Source of the DNA: Halobacterium rubrum
GTDB taxonomy: Archaea; Halobacteriota; Halobacteria; Halobacteriales; Halobacteriaceae
Reading direction: 5' to 3'
DNA: 64,000 bases
NCBI RefSeq assembly: GCF_021729015.1
Contig: NZ_JAJQQZ010000001.1
Coordinates: 992,001 to 1,056,000, forward strand
Below are positions 1 through 7,770 of this stretch, piece after piece; position 1 is the stretch's first letter, and every line of letters starts with the position of its first letter. The notes beneath the pieces are model-generated. The model searched no databases, was not told where the DNA came from, and saw nothing but the letters and a program-made list of their open reading frames with translations. Both the position numbers and the translations under genes were made by a program.

Positions 1-1
1 C

Positions 2-127
2 TTCATGCTCAGCGCCGGCGGAATCCCCACTCTGGACGTCGTGGCGTGGTCGCTGGGTCTCGGGCTGCTCGTCGTCGCAGTGGACGAGCTGACCGGCGGC
101 GTCACCCCCAGCGCCCCCGACGACTGA
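2..127 (+). CDS. C-terminal end of a membrane protein (partial)
   Basis: Only the last 41 codons are inside the window, and they end in TGA at 125-127. The visible part has a hydrophobic stretch (VVAWSLGLGLLVVAV) followed by a short acidic tail, so it looks like the last membrane helix and cytoplasmic end of an integral membrane protein. The family cannot be told from this fragment. The next gene begins 40 bp downstream on the same strand. Confidence 0.6.
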   Translation, partial: FMLSAGGIPTLDVVAWSLGLGLLVVAVDELTGGVTPSAPDD

Positions 128-167
128 CCGGAGAAAGCATTTACGCGGACCGTCGAAACGCCAGTGT

Positions 168-1031
168 ATGCGACGACGCGCCCTCCTCGCCGCCGGTGGC
201 TCTGCCCTCGGCGCCGCCTTCGCAGGCTGTCTCGCTGGTTCGGACGACGGCAATGCGACGACCACCGGGACGACTAGTCGTACCGGGCCCGCGGAGTCCC
301 AGGAGACGACCGACGACACGCCGACGACGACCCAGTTCGACGTCGACCTCGAAGTGGCAATGGAACGACACCAGCCGAACGTCGTCCTGACGGCCGTCGA
401 CTCGGTGGGTCTCCGACCGGAGGGCTACCAGTATCTGTTCTACCACGTGAACGTGACTCGCGGCGTCCCACCAGAGCGCATCGACTTCGGGTTCCGGTAC
501 GGCGGCCGCGTGTACGCGCCGGGCGTCGACACGGCGGGGACGCTGCGGCGCGAGGAGCAACGCGACGACCGGTACACCGCCGGGCGCGGTGAGGGCTGGC
601 TGGTGTTCGAGCTACCGGCGGACCGGGCTGCCACACACGCGGCGCTCGCGCTCGGCGGTGAAGAGTGGCCAGTCGACGAGACCACCCGCCGGCGGCTATC
701 AGAACCGGAGCCGCCGCTGACCGTCGACTGGGGGCTGACCGAGGACCAGCCAGAGAACGCCGCACGGCTGACGTTCACCGTGACGAACGAGGGCGACGTC
801 GACACCCGGTTCGTCGCCGCCCTGAACGGCATCCTCGTCGTCGGCGCGCACAGCCCGGTCGCCGGCTTCAACCGCGAGATTCCCGCCGGCGAGACTGTGT
901 CGTGGACGTACATCCACGACGGCGGCGACCCGTACGTCGCCAGCACCGAGTCGGAGTCGGACAGCCACTACAATCTGGAGTGGTCGCAGGGCGAGGACGA
1001 TCTGTACGTGGCGCACGCCAGCGGGGAGTAG
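168..1031 (+). CDS. Tat-exported lipoprotein, function unknown
   Basis: 287 residues. The N-terminus MRRRALLAAGG is a twin-arginine signal. It is followed by a short hydrophobic segment and the lipobox FAGC, with Cys21 as the expected lipidated residue, so the protein should be anchored outside the cell membrane, as is usual for haloarchaeal secreted lipoproteins. Residues 22-55 form a Thr/Gly/Asp-rich linker. The rest looks like two beta-rich halves, the second resembling an Ig-like or CARDB-like fold (VDWGL...ARLTFTVTNEGDVDTRF). No catalytic motif is visible. It belongs to a common haloarchaeal type of unknown function, and a similar lipoprotein lies at 30564. Confidence 0.75.
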   Translation: MRRRALLAAGGSALGAAFAGCLAGSDDGNATTTGTTSRTGPAESQETTDDTPTTTQFDVDLEVAMERHQPNVVLTAVDSVGLRPEGYQYLFYHVNVTRGVPPERIDFGFRYGGRVYAPGVDTAGTLRREEQRDDRYTAGRGEGWLVFELPADRAATHAALALGGEEWPVDETTRRRLSEPEPPLTVDWGLTEDQPENAARLTFTVTNEGDVDTRFVAALNGILVVGAHSPVAGFNREIPAGETVSWTYIHDGGDPYVASTESESDSHYNLEWSQGEDDLYVAHASGE

Positions 1032-1101
1032 GCGACTCGCTGGGGCGGGTCAGCCGTCCGATGTCGGGACGTTCAAATCGCCGCAGCCAGTACCCGGGTG
1101 C

Positions 1102-2094
1102 ATGACCGACGAGGACACGCGCGAGAACGTCCTGCCCGGCTCCGACGAGGAGCTGGACACGCCGGACGTCCGCGGCTACGACTTCAGCGGCGACTTCGAC
1201 TTCTTCGAGTTGCTCGATTCGTACGCGACCACGGGCTTCCAGGCGACGCACCTCGCCGAGGCCGTCGACATCACGAGGGAGATGCGCGAGGAGGACGCCA
1301 CCATCTACCTCACGCTGACCTCGAACATCGTCTCCTCGGGGCTGCGGGAGGTCGTCGCACACCTCGTGCGGGAGAACTACGTCGACGTCATCATCACCAC
1401 CTCGGGCTCCCTGACCGAGGACGTCATCAAGACCGCGAAGCCGTTCAAGATGGGCGAGTGGGACGCCGACGAGGCCGCGCTCCGCGAGGAGGGCATCAAC
1501 CGCCTCGGCAACATCTTCGTCCCCTCGGACCGCTACGTCTGGCTCGAAGAGTACCTCTACGACTTCTTCGACGACTTCTTCGCCGAGGAGCAGGTCCGCA
1601 CACCGACCGAGTTCGCGAAGGAACTGGGGGAGACCCTCGACGACGAGAACTCCATCCTGAAGAACGCCGCCGACAACGACGTCCCCGTCTACTGTCCCGC
1701 CCTGACGGACGCCGAGATCGGGAACTTCCTCTACTACTACCGGCAGGGCAGCGGCCCCGACGTCGGCATCGAGGTCCTCGAGGACTACGACTCCCTCATC
1801 GAGGACGGCCTGCTGTCGGACACGACCGGCCTCATCTGCGTGGGCGCCGGCGTCCCGAAACACCACGCCATCATGACGAACCTCTTCCGCGGCGGCGCCG
1901 ACTACGCCGTCTACATCTCCACGGGCATGGAGGGCGACGGCTCGCTCTCGGGTGCGCCGCCGGAGGAAGCCGTCTCCTGGGGGAAGATCAAAGACGAGGA
2001 CTCGGAACCGAACTACACCCTCGTCGAGGCGGAGGCCACACTCGTCTTCCCGCTGCTCGTCGCCGGGGCCTTCGAGGACGAGCGAACAGCGTAA
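1102..2094 (+). CDS. dys: Deoxyhypusine synthase
   Basis: 330 residues. The enzyme transfers the aminobutyl group of spermidine (or agmatine in archaea) to one lysine of translation factor aIF5A, the first step of hypusine formation. Visible family features are the N-terminal VRGYDFSG, the NAD-binding stretch TLTSNIVSSGLREVV, the IITTSGSLTEDV motif and the C-terminal active-site segment EAVSWGKI, where Lys295 corresponds to the lysine that forms the enzyme-substrate imine. The length is normal for archaeal DHS. The start at 1102 fits the alignment and sits 70 bp after the preceding lipoprotein gene. A strong hairpin follows the stop codon. Confidence 0.95.
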   Translation: MTDEDTRENVLPGSDEELDTPDVRGYDFSGDFDFFELLDSYATTGFQATHLAEAVDITREMREEDATIYLTLTSNIVSSGLREVVAHLVRENYVDVIITTSGSLTEDVIKTAKPFKMGEWDADEAALREEGINRLGNIFVPSDRYVWLEEYLYDFFDDFFAEEQVRTPTEFAKELGETLDDENSILKNAADNDVPVYCPALTDAEIGNFLYYYRQGSGPDVGIEVLEDYDSLIEDGLLSDTTGLICVGAGVPKHHAIMTNLFRGGADYAVYISTGMEGDGSLSGAPPEEAVSWGKIKDEDSEPNYTLVEAEATLVFPLLVAGAFEDERTA

Positions 2095-2097
2095 CAG

Positions 2098-2135
2098 GGC
2101 CACTTCCGGCCGATTTCGAGGTCGGTGAAGTGGCC
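2098..2135. terminator. Hairpin just downstream of deoxyhypusine synthase
   Basis: A perfect 9-bp inverted repeat (GGCCACTTC / GAAGTGGCC) starts three bases after the dys stop codon. A further five pairs (CGGCC with GGTCG, one a G-U wobble) form inside it around an AT-richer loop. The position fits a 3'-end or mRNA-stability element of dys. Archaeal terminators usually need a T-run rather than a hairpin, so the terminator role is an inference. Confidence 0.45.
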
Positions 2136-2179
2136 ACAGCACTCGCGAGCGGTCCCGACGGCTCAGACGAAACGAATGC

Positions 2180-2185
2180 TTTTAA
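2180..2185 (+). promoter_or_regulatory. TATA-like box for rps17e
   Basis: TTTTAA lies 25-30 bases before the ATG of rps17e. This is the expected distance for a leaderless haloarchaeal transcript that begins at or next to the start codon. No Shine-Dalgarno sequence is seen in front of that ATG, which agrees with leaderless translation. Confidence 0.45.
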
Positions 2186-2209
2186 CGCGCGGCGAATGAA
2201 ACGACGTGC

Positions 2210-2389
2210 ATGGCCATCAAGCCCGACTACGTCAAGAAGACGGGGAACATCCTCATGGAGCGATACGAGGACGCGTTCTCCCGGGAGGACTTCGAGCACA
2301 ACAAGGAAGCCGTCACGGAGCTGACGAACATCGAGTCGAAGAACGTCCGCAACCGCATCGCGGGCTACATCACGCACAAGCGCAACTAG
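2210..2389 (+). CDS. rps17e: 30S ribosomal protein S17e
   Basis: 59 residues, beginning [19 protein letters not shown] and ending YITHKRN. It is an archaeal/eukaryotic small-subunit ribosomal protein without a bacterial counterpart. The N-terminal basic helix, the acidic middle ([14 protein letters not shown]) and the conserved [16 protein letters not shown] end identify it clearly, and the length is typical of archaeal S17e. It lies between deoxyhypusine synthase and aspartate-semialdehyde dehydrogenase and is apparently transcribed from its own TATA box. Confidence 0.95.
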   Translation: MAIKPDYVKKTGNILMERYEDAFSREDFEHNKEAVTELTNIESKNVRNRIAGYITHKRN

Positions 2390-2435
2390 TTCTGCGACCC
2401 GAAGTCGTATCACCGCCCGCCGCCGAGAGGGGGGT

Positions 2436-3467
2436 ATGACTACGGTAGGCGTACTCGGTGCGACCGGTGCAGTCGGCCAGCGATTCGTACAGCTGCTGGA
2501 GGGCCACGACCAGTTCGACCTCTCCGTCGTGACGGCGAGCCCGTCGAGCGCAGGCGAAGCGTACCACGACGCGGCGAACTGGGGGCTAGATACGCCCATC
2601 CCCGGGGAGACGGCCGACCTCACGGTTCGAGCCACGGACCCGGACGAGATTCCCGACGACACCGACCTCCTGTTCTCGGCGCTGCCCTCGGACGTGGGCG
2701 CCGACGTCGAACCCGAACTCTGTGAGGCGGGGTTCGTCGTCTCCTCGAACGCGAGCAACGAGCGCCGCGCCGACGACGTGCCGCTCGTGATTCCCGAGGT
2801 GAACGCAGACCACCTCGGCCTCGTCGACGTGCAGCGCGACCGGCGCGGCTGGGACGGCGCGCTCGTGAAGAACCCGAACTGCTCGACCATCACGATGGTG
2901 CCGACCCTCGCCGCCCTCGACGAGTTCGGACTGGAGCGAATCCACGTCTCGACGCTGCAGGCCGTCTCCGGCGCGGGCTACTCCGGCGTCACCTCGATGG
3001 AGATTCTGGACAACGTCGTTCCCCACATCGGCGGCGAGGAGCGGAAGATGGAGACCGAGTCCCGGAAGCTCCTCGGGGAGTTCACGGGCGCCGAGGTCGA
3101 GTACCACGACGCCGTCGTCTCCGCCTCGTGCAACCGCGTGCCGACCCTCGACGGGCACCTCGAGAACGTGTTCGCCGAGACCCGGGACGAGCCCACGCCG
3201 GAGGACGTGGCGGCCGCCCTCGAGGACGCGCCGACCCTCGACCTCCCGAGCGCGCCCGACCCGCTCGTCGAAGTGTTCGACGACCCCGAGCGCCCGCAGC
3301 CCCGCCTCGACCGGATGCTCGGCGGCGGCATGGCCATCGCCGCCGGCGGCATCCAGACGACGGACACCGGCTTCCAGTACAACTGCCTCGCGCACAACAC
3401 CATCCGGGGCGCCGCCGGCGCCAGCATCCTGAACGGCGAACTGCTCGCCAGCGACGGCTGGCTGTGA
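2436..3467 (+). CDS. asd: Aspartate-semialdehyde dehydrogenase
   Basis: 343 residues. The enzyme makes aspartate semialdehyde from aspartyl phosphate with NADPH, the branch point to threonine, methionine, isoleucine and lysine. The N-terminal Rossmann motif GATGAVGQRF (residues 8-17) binds the cofactor. Cys149 in NPNCST is the acyl-enzyme nucleophile, and the C-terminal part carries the substrate-binding HLENVF and GGGMAIAAGG stretches. It is of the archaeal/fungal type rather than the enterobacterial type. A purine-rich stretch (GAGAGGGGGG) immediately before the ATG could act as a ribosome binding site, which makes the start secure. Confidence 0.95.
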   Translation: MTTVGVLGATGAVGQRFVQLLEGHDQFDLSVVTASPSSAGEAYHDAANWGLDTPIPGETADLTVRATDPDEIPDDTDLLFSALPSDVGADVEPELCEAGFVVSSNASNERRADDVPLVIPEVNADHLGLVDVQRDRRGWDGALVKNPNCSTITMVPTLAALDEFGLERIHVSTLQAVSGAGYSGVTSMEILDNVVPHIGGEERKMETESRKLLGEFTGAEVEYHDAVVSASCNRVPTLDGHLENVFAETRDEPTPEDVAAALEDAPTLDLPSAPDPLVEVFDDPERPQPRLDRMLGGGMAIAAGGIQTTDTGFQYNCLAHNTIRGAAGASILNGELLASDGWL

Positions 3468-3511
3468 GAACACCCCCGTCGTTTTAGCCGGCTCGGCCTC
3501 GAATCCCCACC

Positions 3512-4345
3512 GTGTCTCGCGTCGAGTGGACGTACACCGTCGAAAGCAGCCGATTCCTCCGAGTTCTCGCTGTCGCCGGCGCGGGCGCAGTCGGCTCTGT
3601 CTTCGTCTTCGTCGGCGCCGCAGTCGTCCTCGTCGTCGGGAGTTCCCTGCTCGACGGCGAGTTCGCCATCCTCGGTCTCCTCCTCGCGTTCGGACTGCTC
3701 GGCGCGCGCCGGCTGGCGACGCACGCCGCGCTCTTCGACAGCGAGACGTCGACGGTCACCGACGTGCTTCCCGCTCGCCAGGTCGTCGCGGCGAGCGTCG
3801 CGTGGGCCGTCCTGCTGGCTGCGCTCCTCGCGGCAGCCGTGCAATCCGAGGCGGTGTTCGCCGTGCTCGCGCTCGCTGCCGTCGGCTGCCTGCTGCTCGC
3901 CGGACTCCTCCACAGCGAGGGGCACGTCGACACAGACGAGGGCGTCGTCGTCGTCGACGGCGGCGGTGGCGGCAGCGAAGCGACGCTCGCCAGCGTCGAC
4001 GACGTTCGCCGACACGACCTCGGTAGCATCGCGGTCCTTCGGGTTCGCTACCACGACGGAACCGGGTCGTCAGTTCCCCGACTCCTGACAGTCCCCGGCG
4101 AGCAGACAGCCGCCGTCCAGCGCGCGCTCGAGTCAAGCGACGCCGAACCCCCCGAGAGCGACCGGAACCCACTGATCGCGAAGACGCTGTACGCGTTCGC
4201 GCTCGGGTCGTTCGTGCTCGCCGGCGTGTTCGGCTACTTCGCGGCGGCCGAGCGTGGCGACGCCGCGGTCATCGGCGCCTACGTCGCGCTCTTCGTGTCG
4301 GTCTTCGGACTCCTGTTCGCGTGGCTGGGGGTCGTCGAGGGCTAG
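3512..4345 (+). CDS. Haloarchaeal membrane protein, function unknown
   Basis: 277 residues from a GTG start. The N-terminal half has about four hydrophobic helices (roughly residues 18-40, 43-62, 88-107 and 112-130). A soluble acidic/Gly-rich middle domain (about 140-205, containing VVVVDGGGGGSEATLASVDDV) follows, and two further helices near 222-242 and 248-272 end the protein. No motif identifies a transporter or enzyme. It is convergent with the dehydrogenase on the other strand, the two stop codons overlapping by 4 bp. The middle domain looks like the small beta-rich PH-like domains seen in some haloarchaeal membrane proteins, but this is only an impression. Confidence 0.7.
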   Translation: MSRVEWTYTVESSRFLRVLAVAGAGAVGSVFVFVGAAVVLVVGSSLLDGEFAILGLLLAFGLLGARRLATHAALFDSETSTVTDVLPARQVVAASVAWAVLLAALLAAAVQSEAVFAVLALAAVGCLLLAGLLHSEGHVDTDEGVVVVDGGGGGSEATLASVDDVRRHDLGSIAVLRVRYHDGTGSSVPRLLTVPGEQTAAVQRALESSDAEPPESDRNPLIAKTLYAFALGSFVLAGVFGYFAAAERGDAAVIGAYVALFVSVFGLLFAWLGVVEG

Positions 4346-5292
4346 TCCACGCGGTTCTCGAGTGGGTCGCCGGTGTCGAGCCGCTGGACGTTCCCGGCGA
4401 CGATGTTGGCTAGCCGGTCCCAGTGCTCCGGCGTGTGGCCGGCGTTGTGCGGCGTCAGGAGGACGTTCTCGAAGTTCCACAGCGGGTGGTCCTCGGGCAG
4501 CGGCTCGGGGTCGGTGACGTCGAGGGCGGCACCGCGAATCGACTGCTTGCGGACGGCGTGGACGAGCGCGTCCGTGTCGACGACGCCGCCGCGAGCGACG
4601 TTCACGAGCACGCTCTCCGGCGGCAGCGTGTGGAACGCCGCTTCGTCGATCAGCCCCCGGGTTGCGTCGGTCAGCGGCGTGGCCAGCACGAGGTAGTCCG
4701 TCTGGGCGAGCGCGTCGTGGACAGCCTCGTCGTCGCGGACGCCGACGACCTCGTCCGTCGGCCCGCCCTTCTCAGGCGTGTACCGGATGCCGACGGTGTT
4801 CACGCCGAACCCCTGGAGGCGTTCGACGACGGCGTGCCCGATGGCCCCCATGCCGACGACCGTGACCGTCGACCCGCCGAGCTCGCGGCCCTGGTAGTGG
4901 CGGTACTCGCGGTTCCGCTGGCGCCGCCAGCCCTCGTGGAGGTCGCGCGCGAACGTCAACACGTACCCCAGTACTTGCTCGGCGATGCTGGGCGCGTGGA
5001 TGCCCGCCGCGTTCGTCACTGCCACGCCGCGCTCGCGGAGCGCGTCCATCGGGAGGTGGCCGTAGCCGGCGTACGCACACGCGAACAGCTCCAGGTCTCC
5101 CGCGGCAGCGAGCAGCCCCTCGTCGATGCCGACGCCCGTCACGACGCTGGCTTCGGCTGCCAGCTCGCGCTCCTCGCCGGGCGTCCGCGCCAGCGACACC
5201 TCGTGGCCGGTGAGCCGGTCGCGGAGCGCGTCGGCGTACTCCTCCATCCCGAGCCCGTGTGTCCCCTTCCGCAGCACGGCGACGTCTGTCAT
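4342..5292 (-). CDS. D-2-hydroxyacid dehydrogenase (NAD-dependent)
   Basis: 316 residues from the ATG at 5292; the open frame extends further upstream but that part is not protein-like. It belongs to the phosphoglycerate-dehydrogenase/formate-dehydrogenase-like family, reducing 2-oxoacids to D-2-hydroxyacids. Visible features are the catalytic-domain start, the Rossmann motif VVGMGAIGHAVVERL (GxGxxG type), the conserved arginine region LVNVARGGVVDTDAL, the glutamate region DVTDPEPLPEDHPLW and the active-site histidine in LTPHNAGHTPEH. The true substrate cannot be read from the sequence. It lies on the minus strand, divergent from the small HTH gene at 5395. Confidence 0.88.
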   Translation of the reverse strand: MTDVAVLRKGTHGLGMEEYADALRDRLTGHEVSLARTPGEERELAAEASVVTGVGIDEGLLAAAGDLELFACAYAGYGHLPMDALRERGVAVTNAAGIHAPSIAEQVLGYVLTFARDLHEGWRRQRNREYRHYQGRELGGSTVTVVGMGAIGHAVVERLQGFGVNTVGIRYTPEKGGPTDEVVGVRDDEAVHDALAQTDYLVLATPLTDATRGLIDEAAFHTLPPESVLVNVARGGVVDTDALVHAVRKQSIRGAALDVTDPEPLPEDHPLWNFENVLLTPHNAGHTPEHWDRLANIVAGNVQRLDTGDPLENRVD

Positions 5293-5394
5293 GCCCGGAG
5301 CGTCGGCGTCCCGGGCTGTAAGCGTTCCGCGACGCCCGCCCTCCTCGCCGCTTTGCGAAGGGTTTTTCAGCCATCTGCAGTAGGGTGAGGTGTA

Positions 5395-5664
5395 ATGAGC
5401 CAGCCACAGGGACTGTCCTGTGCCGCGAAGCTCGCACGCGTAGTCCTCGACAACCGCGGGCCGCTGTCGCCCGCGGAAGTCGCCGACGAGGGCCGCCTCA
5501 GCGAGCCGCAGGCTCGCGACGCGCTCGCCGAACTCGCCGACGTCGGCCTCGCAGAGGGCGTCTGCGGCCTCTGCGAATCGAAACAGGAAGTCTACGAGCT
5601 CACTGACGACGACGGCAGCGACGCCGACGCCGGCTCGGCCGGCGACAACGGCTGCGAGCCGTAA
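5395..5664 (+). CDS. Small winged-helix DNA-binding protein
   Basis: 89 residues. Residues 10-50 read as a MarR/ArsR-like helix-turn-helix (AKLARVVLDNRGPLSPAEVADEG then EPQARDALAELADVGLAEGV). The motif CGLC follows (a possible half metal site), and the C-terminus is an acidic Gly/Asp-rich tail. Such short HTH proteins are common in haloarchaea and usually have no assigned target. It is divergent from the dehydrogenase at 4342 across 102 bp and could regulate it. The accessory island begins directly downstream. Confidence 0.7.
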   Translation: MSQPQGLSCAAKLARVVLDNRGPLSPAEVADEGRLSEPQARDALAELADVGLAEGVCGLCESKQEVYELTDDDGSDADAGSAGDNGCEP

Positions 5665-5930
5665 CCCTGATTCTCCGCGCGCTCCTACGTACTTCCGCAC
5701 GCCGTTGTCCCCGGCCGAGCACGGCCATCCGGCCGCGATGAACACCCGGAGAACCCCGGCGTGCGACATCCAGCGCTGGCCGGCTCACGCCGGCTCGGCA
5801 ACTGGTGGCGCACAGCGCCACCCGGCTCGGCGGTTTCACCGCCTCGCCATCCGGTGCTCGCTCCGCGAGCACCCGCCCGCCACGAGGGTTTCCCGGCCGA
5901 CAGGGCACGCCGCCCACGGATGAGGCCGGT
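5665..5930. repeat. Cluster of four consecutive hairpins at the left edge of the accessory island
   Basis: No convincing gene lies here. Four perfect inverted repeats follow each other in 95 bp: 5779-5794 (GCCGGC, 4-base loop), 5804-5822 (GGTGGCG/CGCCACC, 5-base loop), 5829-5843 (GGCGG/CCGCC, 5-base loop) and 5853-5873 (GGTGCTCGC/GCGAGCACC, 3-base loop). The GC content is very high, unlike the AT-richer DNA that starts near 5950. The cluster may be a palindromic repetitive element, a structured RNA or the end of a mobile element. Role unknown. Confidence 0.6.
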
Positions 5931-5933
5931 CGT

Positions 5934-5951
5934 TAGTGTCGCGGGCGTACA
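5934..5951 (+). repeat. Island repeat, half copy (copy 0)
   Basis: TAGTGTCGCGGGCGTACA is identical to the right part of the 41-bp repeat found at 6711, 7605, 8338, 12528 and 13579. The left part with the CTACTAGTAG palindrome is missing. It sits where the GC-rich hairpin cluster gives way to the accessory DNA, so it may mark the left boundary of the island. Confidence 0.6.
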
Positions 5952-6080
5952 CCTCGAAATCCCCCGAAGCGACGGCTATCTGCTCTCTCAGGCGTCACGA
6001 AATCGCTGAAATAGAAGCCAAGTGTGCTCACGCGTCGCTAAGTACAGGTGATATGCCAATCGCTCACTAAAGAGGTTGCA

Positions 6081-6602
6081 CTATTCATGCACAAGTCCAC
6101 GGGTGACGTATTGGCCGTAGATACCTACTCCAAGAGCGACAATGAGACCGACGAGTCCGATACCGACGATGGCGTAATGGTAGCGAAAGGCCAGTCGGAG
6201 TGAGCGCTGGGATAGTTCAGGACCGCCGAGGAAGATAGTGGTGAGTTGTTCGCCGAATATCGGGACGGCCAATAAGCCATCAAGTACTTGCTGGCCCGTG
6301 TAGAACGCAAGCTGGTTCCACGGGAGTAACAGCCCCGACACGGCATACACGACGACGACTGGCAACGCCAAGAGACACCCAACCGTGTAGACCGGCCTGT
6401 ACATAACCCCGAGAATAATCCCGAGTGGTACCGTCACGCCTGCACCGACTGCGAGTAGCACTCGGAGAAGCTCTGCGCTCCCGTCGGGTGGCGTGACGAC
6501 CAAGAGTAGCAAATCGAGACACAGGAGTGTAGCGATGAACCCGGCAAACAGCCACTCTCCCACCCAACGGGAGGAATCTTTGCGCTCAAATAGCCAATGC
6601 AC
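6081..6602 (-). CDS. Cytochrome-b-like multi-pass membrane protein
   Basis: 173 residues from a GTG at 6602. An ATG at 6683 would add 27 basic residues that do not look like protein. There are about four membrane helices. The second half resembles the helix C-D region of cytochrome b/b6: GLLLPWNQLAFYTG, then AVPIFGEQ, LGGPELSQRSL and a helix start AFRYHY, whose histidine matches a haem-ligand position. The histidine pair of helix B in true cytochrome b is not seen, so haem binding is doubtful. It is alone on the minus strand between island repeats 0 and A. It could be a shortened or diverged quinone-cytochrome subunit. Confidence 0.55.
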   Translation of the reverse strand: MHWLFERKDSSRWVGEWLFAGFIATLLCLDLLLLVVTPPDGSAELLRVLLAVGAGVTVPLGIILGVMYRPVYTVGCLLALPVVVVYAVSGLLLPWNQLAFYTGQQVLDGLLAVPIFGEQLTTIFLGGPELSQRSLRLAFRYHYAIVGIGLVGLIVALGVGIYGQYVTRGLVHE

Positions 6603-6710
6603 AGATGCATGCCTACCCGCCGCTCGCCTATACTTTGTGTTTCCCCAATACGCAGATTGACCTACCGCCCACTTCACCGTCACTGATAGCGGATTTCACT
6701 CCCACTGCCC

Positions 6711-6751
6711 CTACTAGTAGATTCTCGCCCGGTAGTGTCGCGGGCGTACAT
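6711..6751 (+). repeat. 41-bp island repeat, copy A
   Basis: Direct repeat, one base different from copy B (ATTC instead of ATTG). It begins with the palindrome CTACTAGTAG. The second part holds the inverted pair CGCCCG ... CGGGCG around a 9-base loop, and the end is GTACAT. It separates the cytochrome-b-like gene from the UPF0175/DUF3368 toxin-antitoxin pair. Confidence 0.85.
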
Positions 6752-6828
6752 CGAGCCTCTCAGCGTTCGCTGTGTTCGTTTTCGGATTCAGCCAAACACT
6801 CAAGAATCACGTGCGCCTATCTATCGAT

Positions 6829-7074
6829 ATGGCGACAATCGAGATCGACGACGACGTCTACGAGGCGTTGCAGCTCCCGGAAGGGGAGCGCTCGTCTGCG
6901 ATGAAGCGAGAGTTGGCGGTCTCGCTGTACGCCCGTGACGTTCTCTCGTTCGGGAAGGCGCGAGCCCTGGCGGGGCTGTCGAAGCGAGAGTTCCAGGGCC
7001 TGCTCGGCGAGCGTGAGATTCCCCGCCATTACGGCGAACGGGAGCTCGAAGAAGACCTCGACTATGCCGAATAG
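6829..7074 (+). CDS. UPF0175-family antitoxin
   Basis: 81 residues from the ATG at 6829. The open frame is longer, but the upstream part runs back to the repeat and is not protein-like. The family pattern is clear: ATIEIDDDVYEALQLPEGER, a small helical region, then the HTH-like KARALAGLSKREFQGLLGER and IPRHYGERELEEDLDYA. UPF0175 proteins are small DNA-binding antitoxins that pair with PIN-like DUF3368 toxins. The stop overlaps the toxin start by 11 bp, so both are translated from one mRNA, antitoxin first. Confidence 0.85.
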   Translation: MATIEIDDDVYEALQLPEGERSSAMKRELAVSLYARDVLSFGKARALAGLSKREFQGLLGEREIPRHYGERELEEDLDYAE

Positions 7075-7552
7075 CGGGCTGGTCGTCTCGGACACGTCCC
7101 CACTCCTGAACCTCGCACTCATCGACCGACTCGACCTCCTCGAAGCCCAGTTCTCCGAAATTACGGTTCCACAGCAGGTCTGGGGCGAACTTACCGACGG
7201 AGAGGATGGACTGGAGGCGCTCCGTGGTTTGCGCGACGACGGGTTTCTACACCTCGTCGAAGTGGAACGCTCGGACTTGTTCGTGGAGCTCTTCCACGAA
7301 CTCGACCTCGGTGAAACGGCGGCGATCTGCTATGCTGTTAAGGCGGACGCTGACCTCGTTTTGCTCGACGAGCGAGACGGACGGCGTGTCGCGCGCAGAC
7401 ACGACCTGAACGTCACGGGCGTAATCGGAGTTCTTCTTCGCGGAGCGAAAACGGGGGCGGTGGACTTAGAACACGAGCTGGACGCCCTCCGCGACGCCGG
7501 ATTCTGGATTTCCGACGGTCTCTACTCGAAGGTTCTCTCCGAATCCGAATAG
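7064..7552 (+). CDS. DUF3368 PIN-like toxin
   Basis: 162 residues from the ATG at 7064. PIN-domain-like nucleases of this family are the toxic partners of UPF0175 antitoxins. The acidic active-site residues appear as VVSDTSPLLNL near the N-terminus, DLGETAAICYA in the middle and ADLVLLDERDGRRVA near residue 105, followed by the conserved VTGVIGVLLRGAKTG. The length is normal for the family, so it appears intact. The module is framed by repeats A and B, like a gene cassette. Confidence 0.88.
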   Translation: MPNSGLVVSDTSPLLNLALIDRLDLLEAQFSEITVPQQVWGELTDGEDGLEALRGLRDDGFLHLVEVERSDLFVELFHELDLGETAAICYAVKADADLVLLDERDGRRVARRHDLNVTGVIGVLLRGAKTGAVDLEHELDALRDAGFWISDGLYSKVLSESE

Positions 7553-7604
7553 TCATTCCCTCCGAGTAGACAGCTGCAGCCACCAGATTCTACTTCCACC
7601 GAGT

Positions 7605-7645
7605 CTACTAGTAGATTGTCGCCCGGTAGTGTCGCGGGCGTACAT
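7605..7645 (+). repeat. 41-bp island repeat, copy B
   Basis: Used here as the reference copy: palindrome CTACTAGTAG, then ATTGT, then the inverted pair CGCCCG/CGGGCG flanking GTAGTGTCG, ending in GTACAT. It follows the DUF3368 stop by 52 bp and precedes the HicB start by 125 bp. Confidence 0.88.
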
Positions 7646-7770
7646 CTCACGCTCCGACAATGCTGTCTGTGGACTTCGAGACGAGCTCCGATGACCTGGT
7701 TTGCCAAGCGGCAGTCTGGTCGGCTACCAGCCAAACGCTTATTCGACGTCTCCCGTTACTTGCAGGTAGC

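Noticed and set aside
7605-7734. The repeat as part of a coding sequence on the minus strand (ATLPGDNLLVDS)
   Set aside because: All copies are open in this frame, but differences between copies change amino acids freely and the flanking residues are unrelated, so conservation is at the DNA level.
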